Under the pieces are notes generated by a model, which saw only the letters and a program-made list of their open reading frames with translations, was not told where the DNA came from and did not search any database. DNA of 64,000 nucleotides, taken from NCBI RefSeq assembly GCF_009720625.1, contig NZ_CP046266.1:1249501-1313500 (forward strand), given 5' to 3'. This stretch comes from Metabacillus sediminilitoris. Lineage in GTDB: Bacteria > Bacillota > Bacilli > Bacillales > Bacillaceae. Positions 38,258-49,611 of the stretch are shown here, piece after piece. Both the position numbers and the translations under genes were made by a program. The number at the start of each line of letters is the position of its first letter. Position 1 is the first letter of the stretch.

Positions 38258-39124
38258 ATGTATACAACATTAAAAGAAGTAACACTTAGGGCTGAAGAAT
38301 TGAATTATACTGTTGGTTCATTTAATGCACATAATTTAGAGATGTTACCTGATATGATCCGTGCAGCAAAAGAGCAAGGAGCACCAATTATTATTCAAAC
38401 AAGTATAGATACTGCGAAATACATTGGTCATGAAAATATTGTTGCTGTATGTAAAACGATGGCCACAAATGAAATGGTAGATGTGGTATTGCATTTAGAC
38501 CATGCAAGGGATTTTGATGATATTAAAGAGGCAATCAATAAAGGATATACATCAGTGATGTTTGATGGTTCTCATTTACCGTTCAAAGAGAACATTATGA
38601 AAACAAGAGCAGTAGTAGAATATGCACACAAATATGGTGTTTCAGTAGAGGGCGAACTAGGGACTATAGGCGGTACTGAAGAAGGGATTCATGTAGATGA
38701 GGATGATAAGGTTTATACTGACCCAAAAGATGCAGAAGAGTTTGTTAAAGCAACAGGAGTAGATGCTTTAGCCATTGCAATTGGTACGAATCATGGTCAA
38801 TATAAATCTAAAACAGAAGTAAATCTACCATTATTAAAAGAAATCAACGCTGTAGTAGATGTACCTTTAGTTATTCATGGGGGTACAGGTGTTAATGAAA
38901 TGGATATCCATGAATTAATTAATAACGGGATTCGTAAATTTAATGTAGGTACTGAGTTGCTAGTAGCATGGACGAAAACAGCGAAAGAAACATTCGGTGA
39001 AACAAAAGTAACGAAATCATTACGACATAATATTATTCCATGTAATCAGGCAGTAAAAGAAATTGTCAAACATAAAATTGGAATCTTCATGAATAAAGAA
39101 GACCGTACCCTTCAAGTAAAATAA
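38258..39124 (+). CDS. class II ketose-bisphosphate aldolase
   Basis: Zinc-dependent aldolase of 288 residues, which cleaves a ketose-1,6-bisphosphate to dihydroxyacetone phosphate plus an aldehyde. HLDHARDFDD holds the catalytic Asp and a zinc His, VEGELGTIGGTEEG the loop Glu, and VIHGGTGVNE a further zinc His with the phosphate site. ATG at 38258 is preferred over TTG at 38252. Fructose-, tagatose- or related bisphosphates are possible. It indicates that the PTS product becomes a ketose bisphosphate. Confidence 0.85.
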   Translation: MYTTLKEVTLRAEELNYTVGSFNAHNLEMLPDMIRAAKEQGAPIIIQTSIDTAKYIGHENIVAVCKTMATNEMVDVVLHLDHARDFDDIKEAINKGYTSVMFDGSHLPFKENIMKTRAVVEYAHKYGVSVEGELGTIGGTEEGIHVDEDDKVYTDPKDAEEFVKATGVDALAIAIGTNHGQYKSKTEVNLPLLKEINAVVDVPLVIHGGTGVNEMDIHELINNGIRKFNVGTELLVAWTKTAKETFGETKVTKSLRHNIIPCNQAVKEIVKHKIGIFMNKEDRTLQVK

Positions 39125-39175
39125 TGATAAAAAAAGTTCATTAATCTTTTTCATAAGGATTGGAGAAGATGTGGC

Positions 39176-39219
39176 GAATAAAGAGAGTACTAGGAATTCC
39201 TTGTACTCTTTCTTTATTC
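39176..39219 (+). terminator. stem-loop between aldolase and kinase genes
   Basis: GAATAAAGAGAGTAC (39176-39190) pairs with GTACTCTTTCTTTATTC (39203-39219) with a 2-nt bulge. No U-tract follows, so it may be a processing or attenuation site. Confidence 0.5.
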
Positions 39220-39240
39220 GTTAGATTATGAGGTGGTAAG

Positions 39241-39876
39241 ATGGATAAAGTCTTAATCTTATTAGCAGGTTTACCAGGAACAGGTAAAACCTACTTGAGT
39301 CATATCATCAATAGTAAATTAGGGTCATTTTATAATCTTTCTCAGGATGACTTGAAAGAATATTATTGTGATATGTATGGTTATCGTAATTTAGAAGAAA
39401 AGCAGAAGATAGAAAAGATAGCATGGGCGAAGTACTATGAAATAATGGAACAGCAAATGCAAGCAGGCAGCAATATTATGTCTGATTATCCTTTTAGTCA
39501 AAAACAAAAGCCTCATATTCAGCAATTAGTAGAAAGATATGGTTATGAGGTTGTTACGATTCGGTTAATTGCAGATTTAGATGTTTTGTTTGAACGCCAA
39601 AAAAAGCGAGATTTGGATCCGACAAGGCATTTGAGTCATATCGTAACTTCCTACAAAAAAGGGGATCAGTTAGCAGATAGAAGAAATGCAGATAATTTAT
39701 TGAACTATGAGGAATTTATAAAAAGATGTACAACAAGAGGATATGACACGTTTGAATTAGGAACTTTATATGAAGTAGATGTGTCAGATTATACAAAAGT
39801 GAATTATTCTAGATTGTTGGAAGATATAAGACTGGGGTACATGAAAATGTACATTTCTGGAACTAGCAAAGATTAA
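39241..39876 (+). CDS. P-loop kinase-like ATPase, unknown substrate
   Basis: A 211-residue protein starting with LILLAGLPGTGKTYLSHIIN, a Walker A motif of the zeta-toxin/gluconate-kinase/uridine-kinase type. SQDDLKEYY supplies an acidic residue for catalysis, SDYPFSQKQKP resembles a Walker B region, and LFERQKKRDLDPTRH is an arginine-rich lid. It lies in the PTS operon between the aldolase and HPr genes. A second phosphorylation giving the aldolase substrate is an attractive idea, but AAA-type small kinases of this form also act on proteins or nucleotides. Confidence 0.65.
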   Translation: MDKVLILLAGLPGTGKTYLSHIINSKLGSFYNLSQDDLKEYYCDMYGYRNLEEKQKIEKIAWAKYYEIMEQQMQAGSNIMSDYPFSQKQKPHIQQLVERYGYEVVTIRLIADLDVLFERQKKRDLDPTRHLSHIVTSYKKGDQLADRRNADNLLNYEEFIKRCTTRGYDTFELGTLYEVDVSDYTKVNYSRLLEDIRLGYMKMYISGTSKD

Positions 39877-40001
39877 CCTTGGGCGCAAAAATCTTAGGAC
39901 TTTAAGCGATTCATTGAAAAGAATGTCCTGACAAAGTAATAGAATGATCGAAGTTTTTTACTTATAAAATAAAAGAGTTTTTTAAAGATGGAGGAATAAA
40001 A

Positions 40002-40268
40002 ATGGTTGAAAAAATATATACAATAATTAGCGATTCTGGAATTCATGCAAGACCTGCGACCTTATTAGTTAATAAGGTTACGCCATTTTCTTCAAAGGTG
40101 AGCCTTGAGTATAAAGGAAAACAGGTAGACTTAAAATCAATTTTGGGTGTCATGTCGCTAGGAATCCCACAGGGAGAAACAATTAAAGTAATTGCTCAAG
40201 GCGATGATGCAGAACAAGCGCTAGCTAATATTGATGAATTGATGAAAACAGAAGCCCTAGGTGTATAA
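40002..40268 (+). CDS. HPr-family phosphocarrier
   Basis: Phosphotransfer protein of 88 residues. GIHARPATLLV contains the active His15 and KSILGVMSLGIPQG the regulatory Ser46, which HPr kinase phosphorylates to make the CcpA co-repressor. Having His15 it is an HPr rather than a Crh. Start after GGAGGAA. As the main ptsH is normally beside ptsI, this is an extra HPr dedicated to the local PTS. No EI gene lies nearby. Confidence 0.9.
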   Translation: MVEKIYTIISDSGIHARPATLLVNKVTPFSSKVSLEYKGKQVDLKSILGVMSLGIPQGETIKVIAQGDDAEQALANIDELMKTEALGV

Positions 40269-40542
40269 AATCAGTATCAAATTCGATAATCTAAAATTCT
40301 CCCTTGATTGGAAAATACGAATTTATACATTTAGCTAAATCAAATGCATGTCTGTAATCTTTGGAGCAAATCGTTAATGGGTTTGCTCTTCTCACAGTGA
40401 TTGATATAAAGTGGCAGCCGAAATCCTAATCGCCTCAGAAATTATTATACATCATTGTTCACTTATTGTTGTCTAATCCTCAATTACAGGGCGCGATTAT
40501 GATCAAACTTTTTTATAAAACCGAAACTTAAATTTTATAGAT
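40269..40542. other. intergenic, no gene seen
   Basis: Between HPr and its terminator. No supported gene or repeat. Confidence 0.4.
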
Positions 40543-40588
40543 AAGAATCCATTTTGATTAAACTTTTTTCATAATGGATTCTTTTTTT
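40543..40588 (+). terminator. intrinsic terminator after the PTS operon
   Basis: AAGAATCCATT (40543-40553) pairs with AATGGATTCTT (40573-40583) and is followed by a T-run. Confidence 0.85.
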
Positions 40589-40721
40589 ATCGGTAAAATA
40601 CTGGTTTATAAGGTGTTTTTAAACTTTATTTTAAATCAACAAAACCACCTAAATTAAGTCCTGCATTCGGACTATCATCTTTTTTCAACTGACGAACACC
40701 ATCATTTATCATTTAGAACTC

Positions 40722-42375
<1,654 letters not shown>

Positions 42376-42684
42376 AAGTGAGTACCCCATTCTCATTTTT
42401 TCTAATCGATAAAGATGAATACTGTTTTTATTAGCATGGATTAACAGGCAAAATCTTATTCTTATAGGGGATTAAAAACTACATAAAAATACCGAAGATT
42501 TTTTAGAAAACCTCTTTTCGGTCTTTTATCCTGCTAGTCTGTTTCCTTAATTGTTTCATATGAAGGTTGTAGAGGTATGTACGTAGACTAAATTTATTAA
42601 AAAAATGATTCATGCAAGATAGAATATCAATTATAATTTAATAAAAAATTGAGTAGCTGGGATTAGTTTTGGAGGTTAACTGGT

Positions 42685-43817
42685 ATGAAATATGATGTAA
42701 TCATTATTGGTGCAGGTTCAATGGGAATGGCAGCAGGTTATTATTTGTCCAAGAGTGGAAAAAAAACTTTATTATTAGACTCCTATAACCCACCACATAA
42801 CAAAGGGAGTCATCACGGTGAAACGAGAATAATTCGATATGCTTATGCTGAGGGAGAGGAATATGTTCCATTCATTCTTAAAGCACAAGAATTATGGAAT
42901 GACTTAGAAAGAGCTAGCGGAAAACAATTATTTATTCAAACGGGAGTCCTTAGTGTTGGTAATGAAGAATCCGATTTTATTAAAAATATTATCTCTAGTG
43001 CTAAAAAGTATTCGCTGCCACTAGATGTTATTGATTCAGAGGAAATTCGTAAAAGGTGGTCTGGGATCACTTTACCTAACCATTTTATGGGGTGCTTTGA
43101 ACCTACGTCTGGAGTACTGAAATGTGAGGAAAGTATTAAAGTATACCAAGAACTTGCTGAATTGAATGGTGCTACTATCCTATCAAATAATAGGGTAAGG
43201 GAAATTTCTATTCTAAATGATAAAGTAACAATCAAGACAGACGAAAAGACCTTTTACTCGGATGCGTTGGTTGTTTCTGCAGGAGCGTGGGCAGGGAGTC
43301 TACTTTCAATGTTGGACTTGGATATTCCTCTTACACCAGTGAGAAAGACATTTGCTTGGTTTCATACTCATGAAACGATCTATAATCATAGCCGTTTTCC
43401 TGCCTTTGCATTTGAGACACCTCAAGGACTTTATTACGGTTTTCCGAGTATTGATGGTTCCGGTTTGAAGGTAGGTCGCCATGATGGTGGAGATCAAATA
43501 AATCCAGATGAAGCAATAAGAGGATTTGGTGAAATAGCAGAGGATTTGGTGATTTGGTGCAATTTTTAAATCAATATATCCCAGATATTGGGCAATTGAA
43601 GTATGGTAAAACCTGTATGTATACCCTTACCCCTGATGAGAAATTCATTATAGATCTACATCCTAAGTATTCAAACGTTGCTATTGCAGCAGGATTCTCA
43701 GGACATGGGTTCAAATTTAGTAGTGCAGTTGGACAAGCCTTAAGTAACTTGATTATTTCAGGTAGGAATGACATAGATATTTCTCAGTTTTCAATCAATC
43801 GATTTAATAGGGAGTAG
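42685..43817 (+). pseudogene. solA: monomeric sarcosine oxidase / N-methyl-tryptophan oxidase, frameshifted
   Basis: Flavoenzyme that would oxidise N-methyl amino acids to H2O2, aldehyde and amine. The first 288 codons carry the FAD motif IIGAGSMGMAAGYYL and the GSHHGETRIIRYAYAEGEEY block. The frame then ends at 43569, while the rest continues in another frame up to 43817 with KTCMYTLTPDEKF (the Cys that binds FAD covalently) and AAGFSGHGFKFSSAVGQAL. The break is in the repeat GATTTGGTGATTTGGTG (43543-43559). One missing G would give EDLGDLVQF, exactly the family length there; an 8-bp duplication is the other reading. A sequencing error is possible. Confidence 0.85.
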
Positions 43818-43829
43818 CTAGGTAAGATA

Positions 43830-44012
43830 ATGAAGATATATAAGCTAAAGAATAATTTTAAAGGGATAAAAAAGGGAACACAATTCTATTTGATTGCTGA
43901 ATCTGAATTTATAGGTGTCAGAGATTTTGTTTTACGAACGAAAGACTTGGCAATCAGGATATCAATTAATGAAAGGGAGCTGCACAACAATTTTACTTTA
44001 TTGAAATATTGA
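43830..44012 (+). CDS. small basic protein, 60 residues, unknown
   Basis: Begins 12 bp after the oxidase remnant. It is lysine-rich (MKIYKLKNNFKGIKKGTQFY) with LIAESEFIGVRDFVLRTKDL in the middle, and resembles hypothetical proteins I have seen in Bacillaceae, without known function. No signal peptide or membrane segment. The ribosome site (GGTAAGA) is moderate. Confidence 0.5.
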   Translation: MKIYKLKNNFKGIKKGTQFYLIAESEFIGVRDFVLRTKDLAIRISINERELHNNFTLLKY

Positions 44013-44271
44013 TGAACGGTTAGACCAGTTGATTCAAACGAGGTACTTTACATTATAAAGGATCTTCAACAATCTGACGCCGTTTGTTGAAGATAATGGT
44101 AGATGGGATCATTTTTATTAAGGAAAAGTTAAATGATTATCCATTTGGATATAATTGTAAACAGAGTTGAATAAACTGAGGGGGAGAGTAGTCCCTATTA
44201 TTCTTAAAAATGAGCCATGGTATCACTAGCAACGTATACATTTTCCACTTTTTATTTATAATAAAACATAC
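44013..44271. other. intergenic, one hairpin
   Basis: No gene. ATCTTCAACAA (44062-44072) pairs with TTGTTGAAGAT (44084-44094), a possible terminator for the upstream small gene, though without T-run. Confidence 0.45.
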
Positions 44272-44320
44272 AAAAAGAAAAGCCATTTTCTCTAGTGAAA
44301 TTCAGCTTTTCTTTTTATTG
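44272..44320. terminator. terminator of the LysR gene
   Basis: AAAAAGAAAAGC (44272-44283) pairs with GCTTTTCTTTTT (44305-44316). The A- and T-rich arms make it usable on both strands. Confidence 0.65.
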
Positions 44321-44326
44321 TTTTTT

Positions 44327-45259
44327 TTAGCTTTGATTAACTAATTCTATTTCTTGATTTTGAGCAGGTATTTCTTTAACAGTTTTACTAATGGAATTTA
44401 TAACAAGTTCCACTAAAGCCTCTAACGCTGGAGTTAACCATTTTTTCTTTTTTATCAGCATATGAGAATAAATTGGTTCGAATTTTTCAGAATGAGTTAA
44501 GATTTTTAGATTCCCATTCTCAATATCTTCTTTAACTGTCATGTAAGGCAAGGCAGAAAATCCAAGTCCACTCATTACAATCTGTTTGATTGCTTCTATG
44601 CTCCATAGTTCCATTGTTTGAAAATTGTGTATGCCATGCTTTAAAAGATATCTTTCGAACATTGATCGATAACTACAGCCTTCTTCGTTTGTGATGAAAA
44701 AATGGTTGGTGTTATTTTTTTTATATTCGTCAAAATGTTCTGGACCGCTATTTCCATTTACAAGAACGATTTTTTCCTCAATTAAAGAATAATGAATGCA
44801 TTTTTCAGGATTTATTTCTGGATAGACCATGAATGCTACATCTACCCGTCCACTTATTAAGTCGATTTGGTTTTGCCCGCATGTACCGTTAGTTAATATT
44901 AATTTGACATTCGGATATTTTAAGGAATATTCCCTTATGATTGGACCTAACCTAGAGATTGTTAAAGACTCTGGTGCAGCCACTTTTAGTACACCCTTAA
45001 CCTCTTGGGTGTTTCGCATGTTCTTAATCTGTTCGTGAGTAGAAAGTAAATCCTCCGATAAAGGGATTAATTCCCTACCTAAATGAGTAAGTTGCAAATT
45101 TCTATTTACATAAGTAAAAAGCTCCCCGCCGATCTCACGTTCAAGTGCTTGTATATGAGAGGTCAGAGTAGATTGAGTATAACCTAACTTCGCAGCAGCC
45201 CCTGTATAACTTCCTATTTCTACAATAGCCTGAATTGTTATAAGGTGTCTAATTTCCAT
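44327..45259 (-). CDS. LysR-family transcriptional regulator
   Basis: Regulator of 310 residues. The N-terminal helix-turn-helix (TGAAAKLGYTQSTLTSHIQA) is followed by the LysR effector domain (LIREYSLKYPNVKLI-type strand, ITNEEGCSYRSMFERYLLKH). It is divergent from the LysE-type exporter remnant at 45393 with 133 bp between starts, the classical LysR-target layout, so it probably controlled export of an amino acid. The target is now frameshifted, while the regulator looks intact. Confidence 0.87.
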   Translation of the reverse strand: MEIRHLITIQAIVEIGSYTGAAAKLGYTQSTLTSHIQALEREIGGELFTYVNRNLQLTHLGRELIPLSEDLLSTHEQIKNMRNTQEVKGVLKVAAPESLTISRLGPIIREYSLKYPNVKLILTNGTCGQNQIDLISGRVDVAFMVYPEINPEKCIHYSLIEEKIVLVNGNSGPEHFDEYKKNNTNHFFITNEEGCSYRSMFERYLLKHGIHNFQTMELWSIEAIKQIVMSGLGFSALPYMTVKEDIENGNLKILTHSEKFEPIYSHMLIKKKKWLTPALEALVELVINSISKTVKEIPAQNQEIELVNQS

Positions 45260-45392
45260 ATCGTTTCTCCTTAAGTTGTATGATGTATCGGAAAAAATGA
45301 TAATGAATTTTTAAATTTCAATTTTATTTATAGCAATGAACATCATACAATAAAAGCTGTTCTATCGTAAATTAGTAAATGAAGGTGAGTCT

Positions 45393-45970
45393 ATGAGTTT
45401 AATAGCATTTCTTTCGTATGTGATTTTTACATCAATTACACCGGGTCCAAGTAACATCCTAATGATGAATGAAGCGAGGAGATTTGGCTTTTAGGGTCAT
45501 GGAGGTTCATGATTGGTATCTTGACAGGGTTTGCGGCACTTGGAATTATTCGTGGAGTATTTACTACTGGTTTATACAATTTAGTTCCTATTATAGAGCC
45601 ATATTTTAAAATTGCCGGTATGATATATCTACTCTATTTGGCTTGGCAGGTGGGTCTATCAAAAAGTTCCAAAGAGAATTTTAGTGATGTGAAATCTTCC
45701 TTTATATCAGGTTTTATCTTTCAATTGATAAATGTCAAAAGCATTTTGTTCTTTTTAACAGTGATGAGTGCTTTTATTCTGCCGTTCAATCATTCTATTA
45801 AATCCATTGTTTTCTACTTATCTTTAGCCATCTTTCTAGGCTGGTTAGCATTGCTTCTGTGGTCAGGGTTTGGCTCGTTATTCAAAATAATTTTCACCAA
45901 ACATGACAAGTCATTTCGGTTCATTATGTGCTTGTTATTGATTTACTCTGCGGTTACTATCTTTTTGTGA
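45393..45970 (+). pseudogene. LysE/RhtB-type amino-acid exporter, frameshifted
   Basis: Membrane exporter of about 190 residues. The start (MSLIAFLSYVIFTSITPGPS) with the LysE signature TPGPSN follows AAGGTGAG. The frame meets TAG at 45492-45494, just after ARRFGF. The rest (GSWRFMIGILTGFAALG to the C-terminus at 45970) is intact in another frame. Adding one T to the TTTT run at 45489-45492 restores FGFLGSWRF. It is a single-base deletion in a homopolymer: a true pseudogene, a recent mutation or a sequencing error. Confidence 0.85.
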
Positions 45971-46108
45971 TAATCAAATAGCTTATTATAAAAAGAGCAA
46001 CAATCCTTCTTTTTCAACTAAAGAGTGCTTAGCTTTATAAGGGGATTGTTAGCATAAACAAAATTTAAATATTGTTAATTAAAATTTATCTCAAAAGAAT
46101 GACCATTC

Positions 46109-46993
46109 CTATTCGTATTCGTAGGAATGGTCCAAAACAAATTGTTTAAATTTTTCAGTTGCAGGTGATAAATATCTTCCCTCTACCCATGCAATTCCAA
46201 TTGTACGTTGGCACTGTGGACTTTTGACAGGTATTTTTGATATTTTACTTTGGTCTGTCCCTTTTAAATTTGGCAGAATTGAAATTCCCAGCCCAGCAGC
46301 GACAAGCCCTGCAACGGTGTCTGCTTCCTCCCCTTCAAATGTAATCTTAGGTGTAATTCCCACTTTTTTAAATATTTGCTCAATGGTGATACGAAGAGAG
46401 AACCCTTCTTTTAAATGAATAAAAGATTCATCGGCAATTTCTTCTAACGTAATATTTTTACGATTAGCGTATTTATGGTCTTTTGGGACAATAACAAAAA
46501 GTTCTTCGTTCCAAAGCTGCCTCCATACAATTGGAGATGTTTTCTCCATTGGAGCAATTAGACAAAGATCAAATACTCCTAATTGCAGCTGATCAATAAG
46601 ATTATGAGAGGGACCTTGTCCAAGTCGAAAATTAATTTTTGGATAGTGGGCACGAAAAGAAGCGAGTAAATCAGGTATATGACTTGTACTCAAAGTGTGC
46701 AGAAACCCAAGTGACACTTCTCCTTTATCTGGATCAAGTAAATCTTTAATTTCTTGTTTACCTTCATCGAATTCCTTCATCATATTATCTACATGCTTTA
46801 AAAAGATATGACCATATTTATTTAATCTAATGGAACGTCCCTGACGATCAAATAAAGGCACTCCTATTTCATCCTCAAATCGGGCAATCGAACGGCTAAG
46901 GGCTGACTGGGAAATTGATAGAGTTTCTGCAGCATGTGTCACGTGTTGCATTCGTGCTAGTGTTTGAAAATATTCAAACTGTTGCCATTCCAT
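46109..46993 (-). CDS. LysR-family regulator (YybE-like)
   Basis: Regulator of 294 residues with MEWQQFEYFQTLARMQHVTH and the helix-turn-helix AAETLSISQSALSRSIARFE. The effector domain ends in QCQRTIGIAWVEGRYLSPA. It is divergent from an MFS transporter with 187 bp between starts. The same pairing exists in B. subtilis (yybE/yybF), and both proteins resemble that pair. Ligand unknown. Confidence 0.85.
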   Translation of the reverse strand: MEWQQFEYFQTLARMQHVTHAAETLSISQSALSRSIARFEDEIGVPLFDRQGRSIRLNKYGHIFLKHVDNMMKEFDEGKQEIKDLLDPDKGEVSLGFLHTLSTSHIPDLLASFRAHYPKINFRLGQGPSHNLIDQLQLGVFDLCLIAPMEKTSPIVWRQLWNEELFVIVPKDHKYANRKNITLEEIADESFIHLKEGFSLRITIEQIFKKVGITPKITFEGEEADTVAGLVAAGLGISILPNLKGTDQSKISKIPVKSPQCQRTIGIAWVEGRYLSPATEKFKQFVLDHSYEYE

Positions 46994-47180
46994 TCTATAA
47001 CACCACTTTTCATCTGATTTACTTATTACATATATACATTAAAAACATTAATATAATGAATTATACATCATACAAAAACGGTGGTACTATAAAAATCAAG
47101 AACACTAGAGGATGTTTCTGAAAGAACATGATTTGTTAAAGAATTGGAAAAAAATTTAAAAATTTTAGGGTGATCATACT

Positions 47181-48389
47181 ATGAGGTACATTCAAAAAGG
47201 TACGCCGCTCTTTCGCAAAACCAGTTTTGCTTTCTTTGCCGCTGGTTTCAATACATTTGCTATTCTTTATTGCGTACAGCCTTTATTGCCAAAATTCACA
47301 AAAGAATTCAACATTAATCCAACTACAGCAAGCTTGTCCCTCTCAATAACTACAATAGTGCTTGCCATTAGCATGCTGATTATTGGTTCTTTGTCAGAAG
47401 TATGGGGACGCAAGTCTATCATGGTCATTTCCATGCTCGCCACTTCTGTGTTTTGTATTCTCACTGCATTCAGTCCTAATTTTCATTTTCTGCTGGCATT
47501 ACGAACAATTGAAGGAATTTTATTGGCAGGACTGCCCTCTATTGCAATGGCTTATCTTGGAGAAGAAATAGAGCCCAAGAGTCTTGGAACGGCTATGGGT
47601 TTATATATATGTGGCAATTCAATTGGTGCTGTTTTTGGCAGAGTTTTCTCAGGTGTGTTGAGCGACTACTTTGGTTGGCACATAGCAATAGGGGGAATTG
47701 GTATCATAAGTTTAGCTGCCACTCTGATCTTTTGGAATAGCTTACCACCTTCGCAAAATTTCAAAGCACGTCAATTAGAAATTGGAAAGTTAGGTAAATC
47801 ATTAATTGACCATCTGAAAGATCCAGCTCTAGTTTGTTTATTTGTCATGGGATTTTTACTTTTAGGGACTAATGTAGCGTTGTTCAATTATATTGCTTAC
47901 GTATTACTCGGAAAGCCTTATTCGTTAAGTCAAACATATGTAAGTTGGATATTTTTAATTATGATCATTGGGATGTTTAGCTCTGTGGGGACAGGAAAAT
48001 TGATAGAACGGCATGGGAAGCAAAAAATATTATTCATAAACTTATTAATGGCTTTAATCGGTGTCTGTTTGACTATAAATTCTAGTTTGTTTATAAAAAT
48101 ACTTGGACTTGGTTTGTTTACCTATGGATTCTTTGGAGGTCATTCGATTGCAAGCAGCTGGGTCGGACAACGTGCAACTCAAAACAAAGCACAAGCCTCT
48201 TCTTTATATTTATTTCTTTACTATACTGGCTCAAGTGTAGGAGGAACACTCGGAGGGGTATTTTGGTCAATATTCGGATGGGGAGGGGTCATTAGCATGA
48301 ATGTTGGCTTTCTCATTATTGGTTTTATACTTTGGGCGTTGGTTTCAAAAATTGCACAGCATTCGAAAAAATTTACTAAAGTAGCCTAA
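47181..48389 (+). CDS. MFS transporter (YybF-like)
   Basis: Membrane protein of 402 residues with 12 predicted helices. LIIGSLSEVWGRKSIMVIS is the loop 2-3 motif of the major facilitator superfamily, and GRVFSGVLSDYFGWHIAIGG belongs to helix 5, typical of antiporter-type drug/solute exporters. It is probably regulated by the divergent LysR protein. Substrate unknown; a drug or metabolite exporter of the YbcL/AraJ-like group is likely. Confidence 0.85.
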   Translation: MRYIQKGTPLFRKTSFAFFAAGFNTFAILYCVQPLLPKFTKEFNINPTTASLSLSITTIVLAISMLIIGSLSEVWGRKSIMVISMLATSVFCILTAFSPNFHFLLALRTIEGILLAGLPSIAMAYLGEEIEPKSLGTAMGLYICGNSIGAVFGRVFSGVLSDYFGWHIAIGGIGIISLAATLIFWNSLPPSQNFKARQLEIGKLGKSLIDHLKDPALVCLFVMGFLLLGTNVALFNYIAYVLLGKPYSLSQTYVSWIFLIMIIGMFSSVGTGKLIERHGKQKILFINLLMALIGVCLTINSSLFIKILGLGLFTYGFFGGHSIASSWVGQRATQNKAQASSLYLFLYYTGSSVGGTLGGVFWSIFGWGGVISMNVGFLIIGFILWALVSKIAQHSKKFTKVA

Positions 48390-48437
48390 GTGATTTATTA
48401 ATAATAATTACAATTAAACAAAGGGGTTAATAAGATC

Positions 48438-49184
48438 ATGAAAGTAGTTGCACCTAAGCCTTTTACATACAGAGGCGGAAATAAAGCTGTTCTTTTACTG
48501 CACGGGTTTACTGGAAGTACGAGAGATGTAAAAATGTTAGGAAAGTATCTACAACAACATGGTTATACGTGTCACGCGCCTTTATACAAAGGGCACGGAA
48601 TGGAACCTAACGAACTCATCCATACTGGTCCAGAGGATTGGTGGCAAGATGTAATAAGCGGTTACAATTTTCTTAAAGCTGAAGGATTCAAAGAAATTGC
48701 TGTTGCAGGAGTTTCTTTAGGAGGAATTTTCTCTTTAAGAGTAGGGATGGAATTATCCGTAAATGGCATTGTTTCAATGTGTGCTCCAATGCAAGAGAAA
48801 AGTATTGATGATTTATATAATCGTGTACGAAATTATGCTACGGTGTATATGAAGTTTGAAGATAAGGACGAGGAACAAATTATTGATGTACTGAAAAAAT
48901 TTGAACAAACACCAATGCCTTCTTTAAAAAAACTTCAACAAATTATCTTTGATACGAGGCAAAAACTCGATTTAATTATCTCACCCATTCTGGTTTTACA
49001 AGGCTGCTTAGATGATTCTTTATACAAAGAGAGTGCTCAAATTATTTACAATACTGTAAATACAGAAGATAAACAAATAAAATGGTATGAACAATCTGGT
49101 CACATTATTACGTTAGATAAAGAACGTGAGAAGGTGTACGAGGATGTGAATATATTCTTAAATACATTAAAATGGAGTAAATAA
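48438..49184 (+). CDS. carboxylesterase, Est30 type
   Basis: Hydrolyses short acyl esters; alpha/beta hydrolase of 248 residues. It aligns along its length with Geobacillus stearothermophilus Est30: LLLHGFTGSTRDVKMLGKYL (oxyanion loop), APLYKGHGMEPNELIHTGPE, nucleophile Ser in AGVSLGG, acid Asp in LQGCLDDSLY and His in YEQSGHIITLD. Starts after AAAGGGG, 48 bp behind the transporter gene, so it may be its operon partner. Confidence 0.92.
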   Translation: MKVVAPKPFTYRGGNKAVLLLHGFTGSTRDVKMLGKYLQQHGYTCHAPLYKGHGMEPNELIHTGPEDWWQDVISGYNFLKAEGFKEIAVAGVSLGGIFSLRVGMELSVNGIVSMCAPMQEKSIDDLYNRVRNYATVYMKFEDKDEEQIIDVLKKFEQTPMPSLKKLQQIIFDTRQKLDLIISPILVLQGCLDDSLYKESAQIIYNTVNTEDKQIKWYEQSGHIITLDKEREKVYEDVNIFLNTLKWSK

Positions 49185-49431
49185 TAAGATTTAGTCTTTT
49201 TGAACTTACGGGTGCTAAAAGTAAAGCTTTTTCTATATGAAAATAATGGGTTAGGTTCGACATTGAAGAAAAAAATAGTGTTTAATCGACTTTTAAATTT
49301 ATTTATTGTTTAAAACAATATCTGACTGTTATATGCTTATATTTCATTATGTTTGGTTTTTACCAAAGTAAAATGGTTAAGACTAACGAATGATAGGTAC
49401 CTTGACGTACAAGAATAATGGAGTTGATTCT

Positions 49432-49611
49432 ATGAGTAAAGCTAAAGGTAAAGGCGGAACAGGCAGAGGAACAGGTAAGAAAGGTTGGAATCGTTGGCAA
49501 GCTAGTGCAAAAAAAGCAAAGAGTGCCAAACCCTACAAAAGTAAAGGTGTTAAAAATCGCGAAGATACAAAGACAACTAGCAATAATAATGGTGATACTT
49601 CCGAAAAATAA
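49432..49611 (+). CDS. small basic protein, DUF3934-like
   Basis: A 59-residue, lysine- and glycine-rich protein (MSKAKGKGGTGRGTGKKGWN, then RWQASAKKAKSAKPY). The ATG at 49432 follows GGAG by 8 nt. The composition and the GWNRWQASA core recall the DUF3934 family of Bacillaceae, of unknown function. The charge suggests nucleic-acid or spore association, which is only a guess. Confidence 0.7.
   Translation: MSKAKGKGGTGRGTGKKGWNRWQASAKKAKSAKPYKSKGVKNREDTKTTSNNNGDTSEK

Noticed and set aside
36153..40268. L-ascorbate utilisation operon
   Set aside because: EIIB and EIIC are of Ula type but no lactonase or UlaD/E/F enzymes exist here. A different substrate is more likely.
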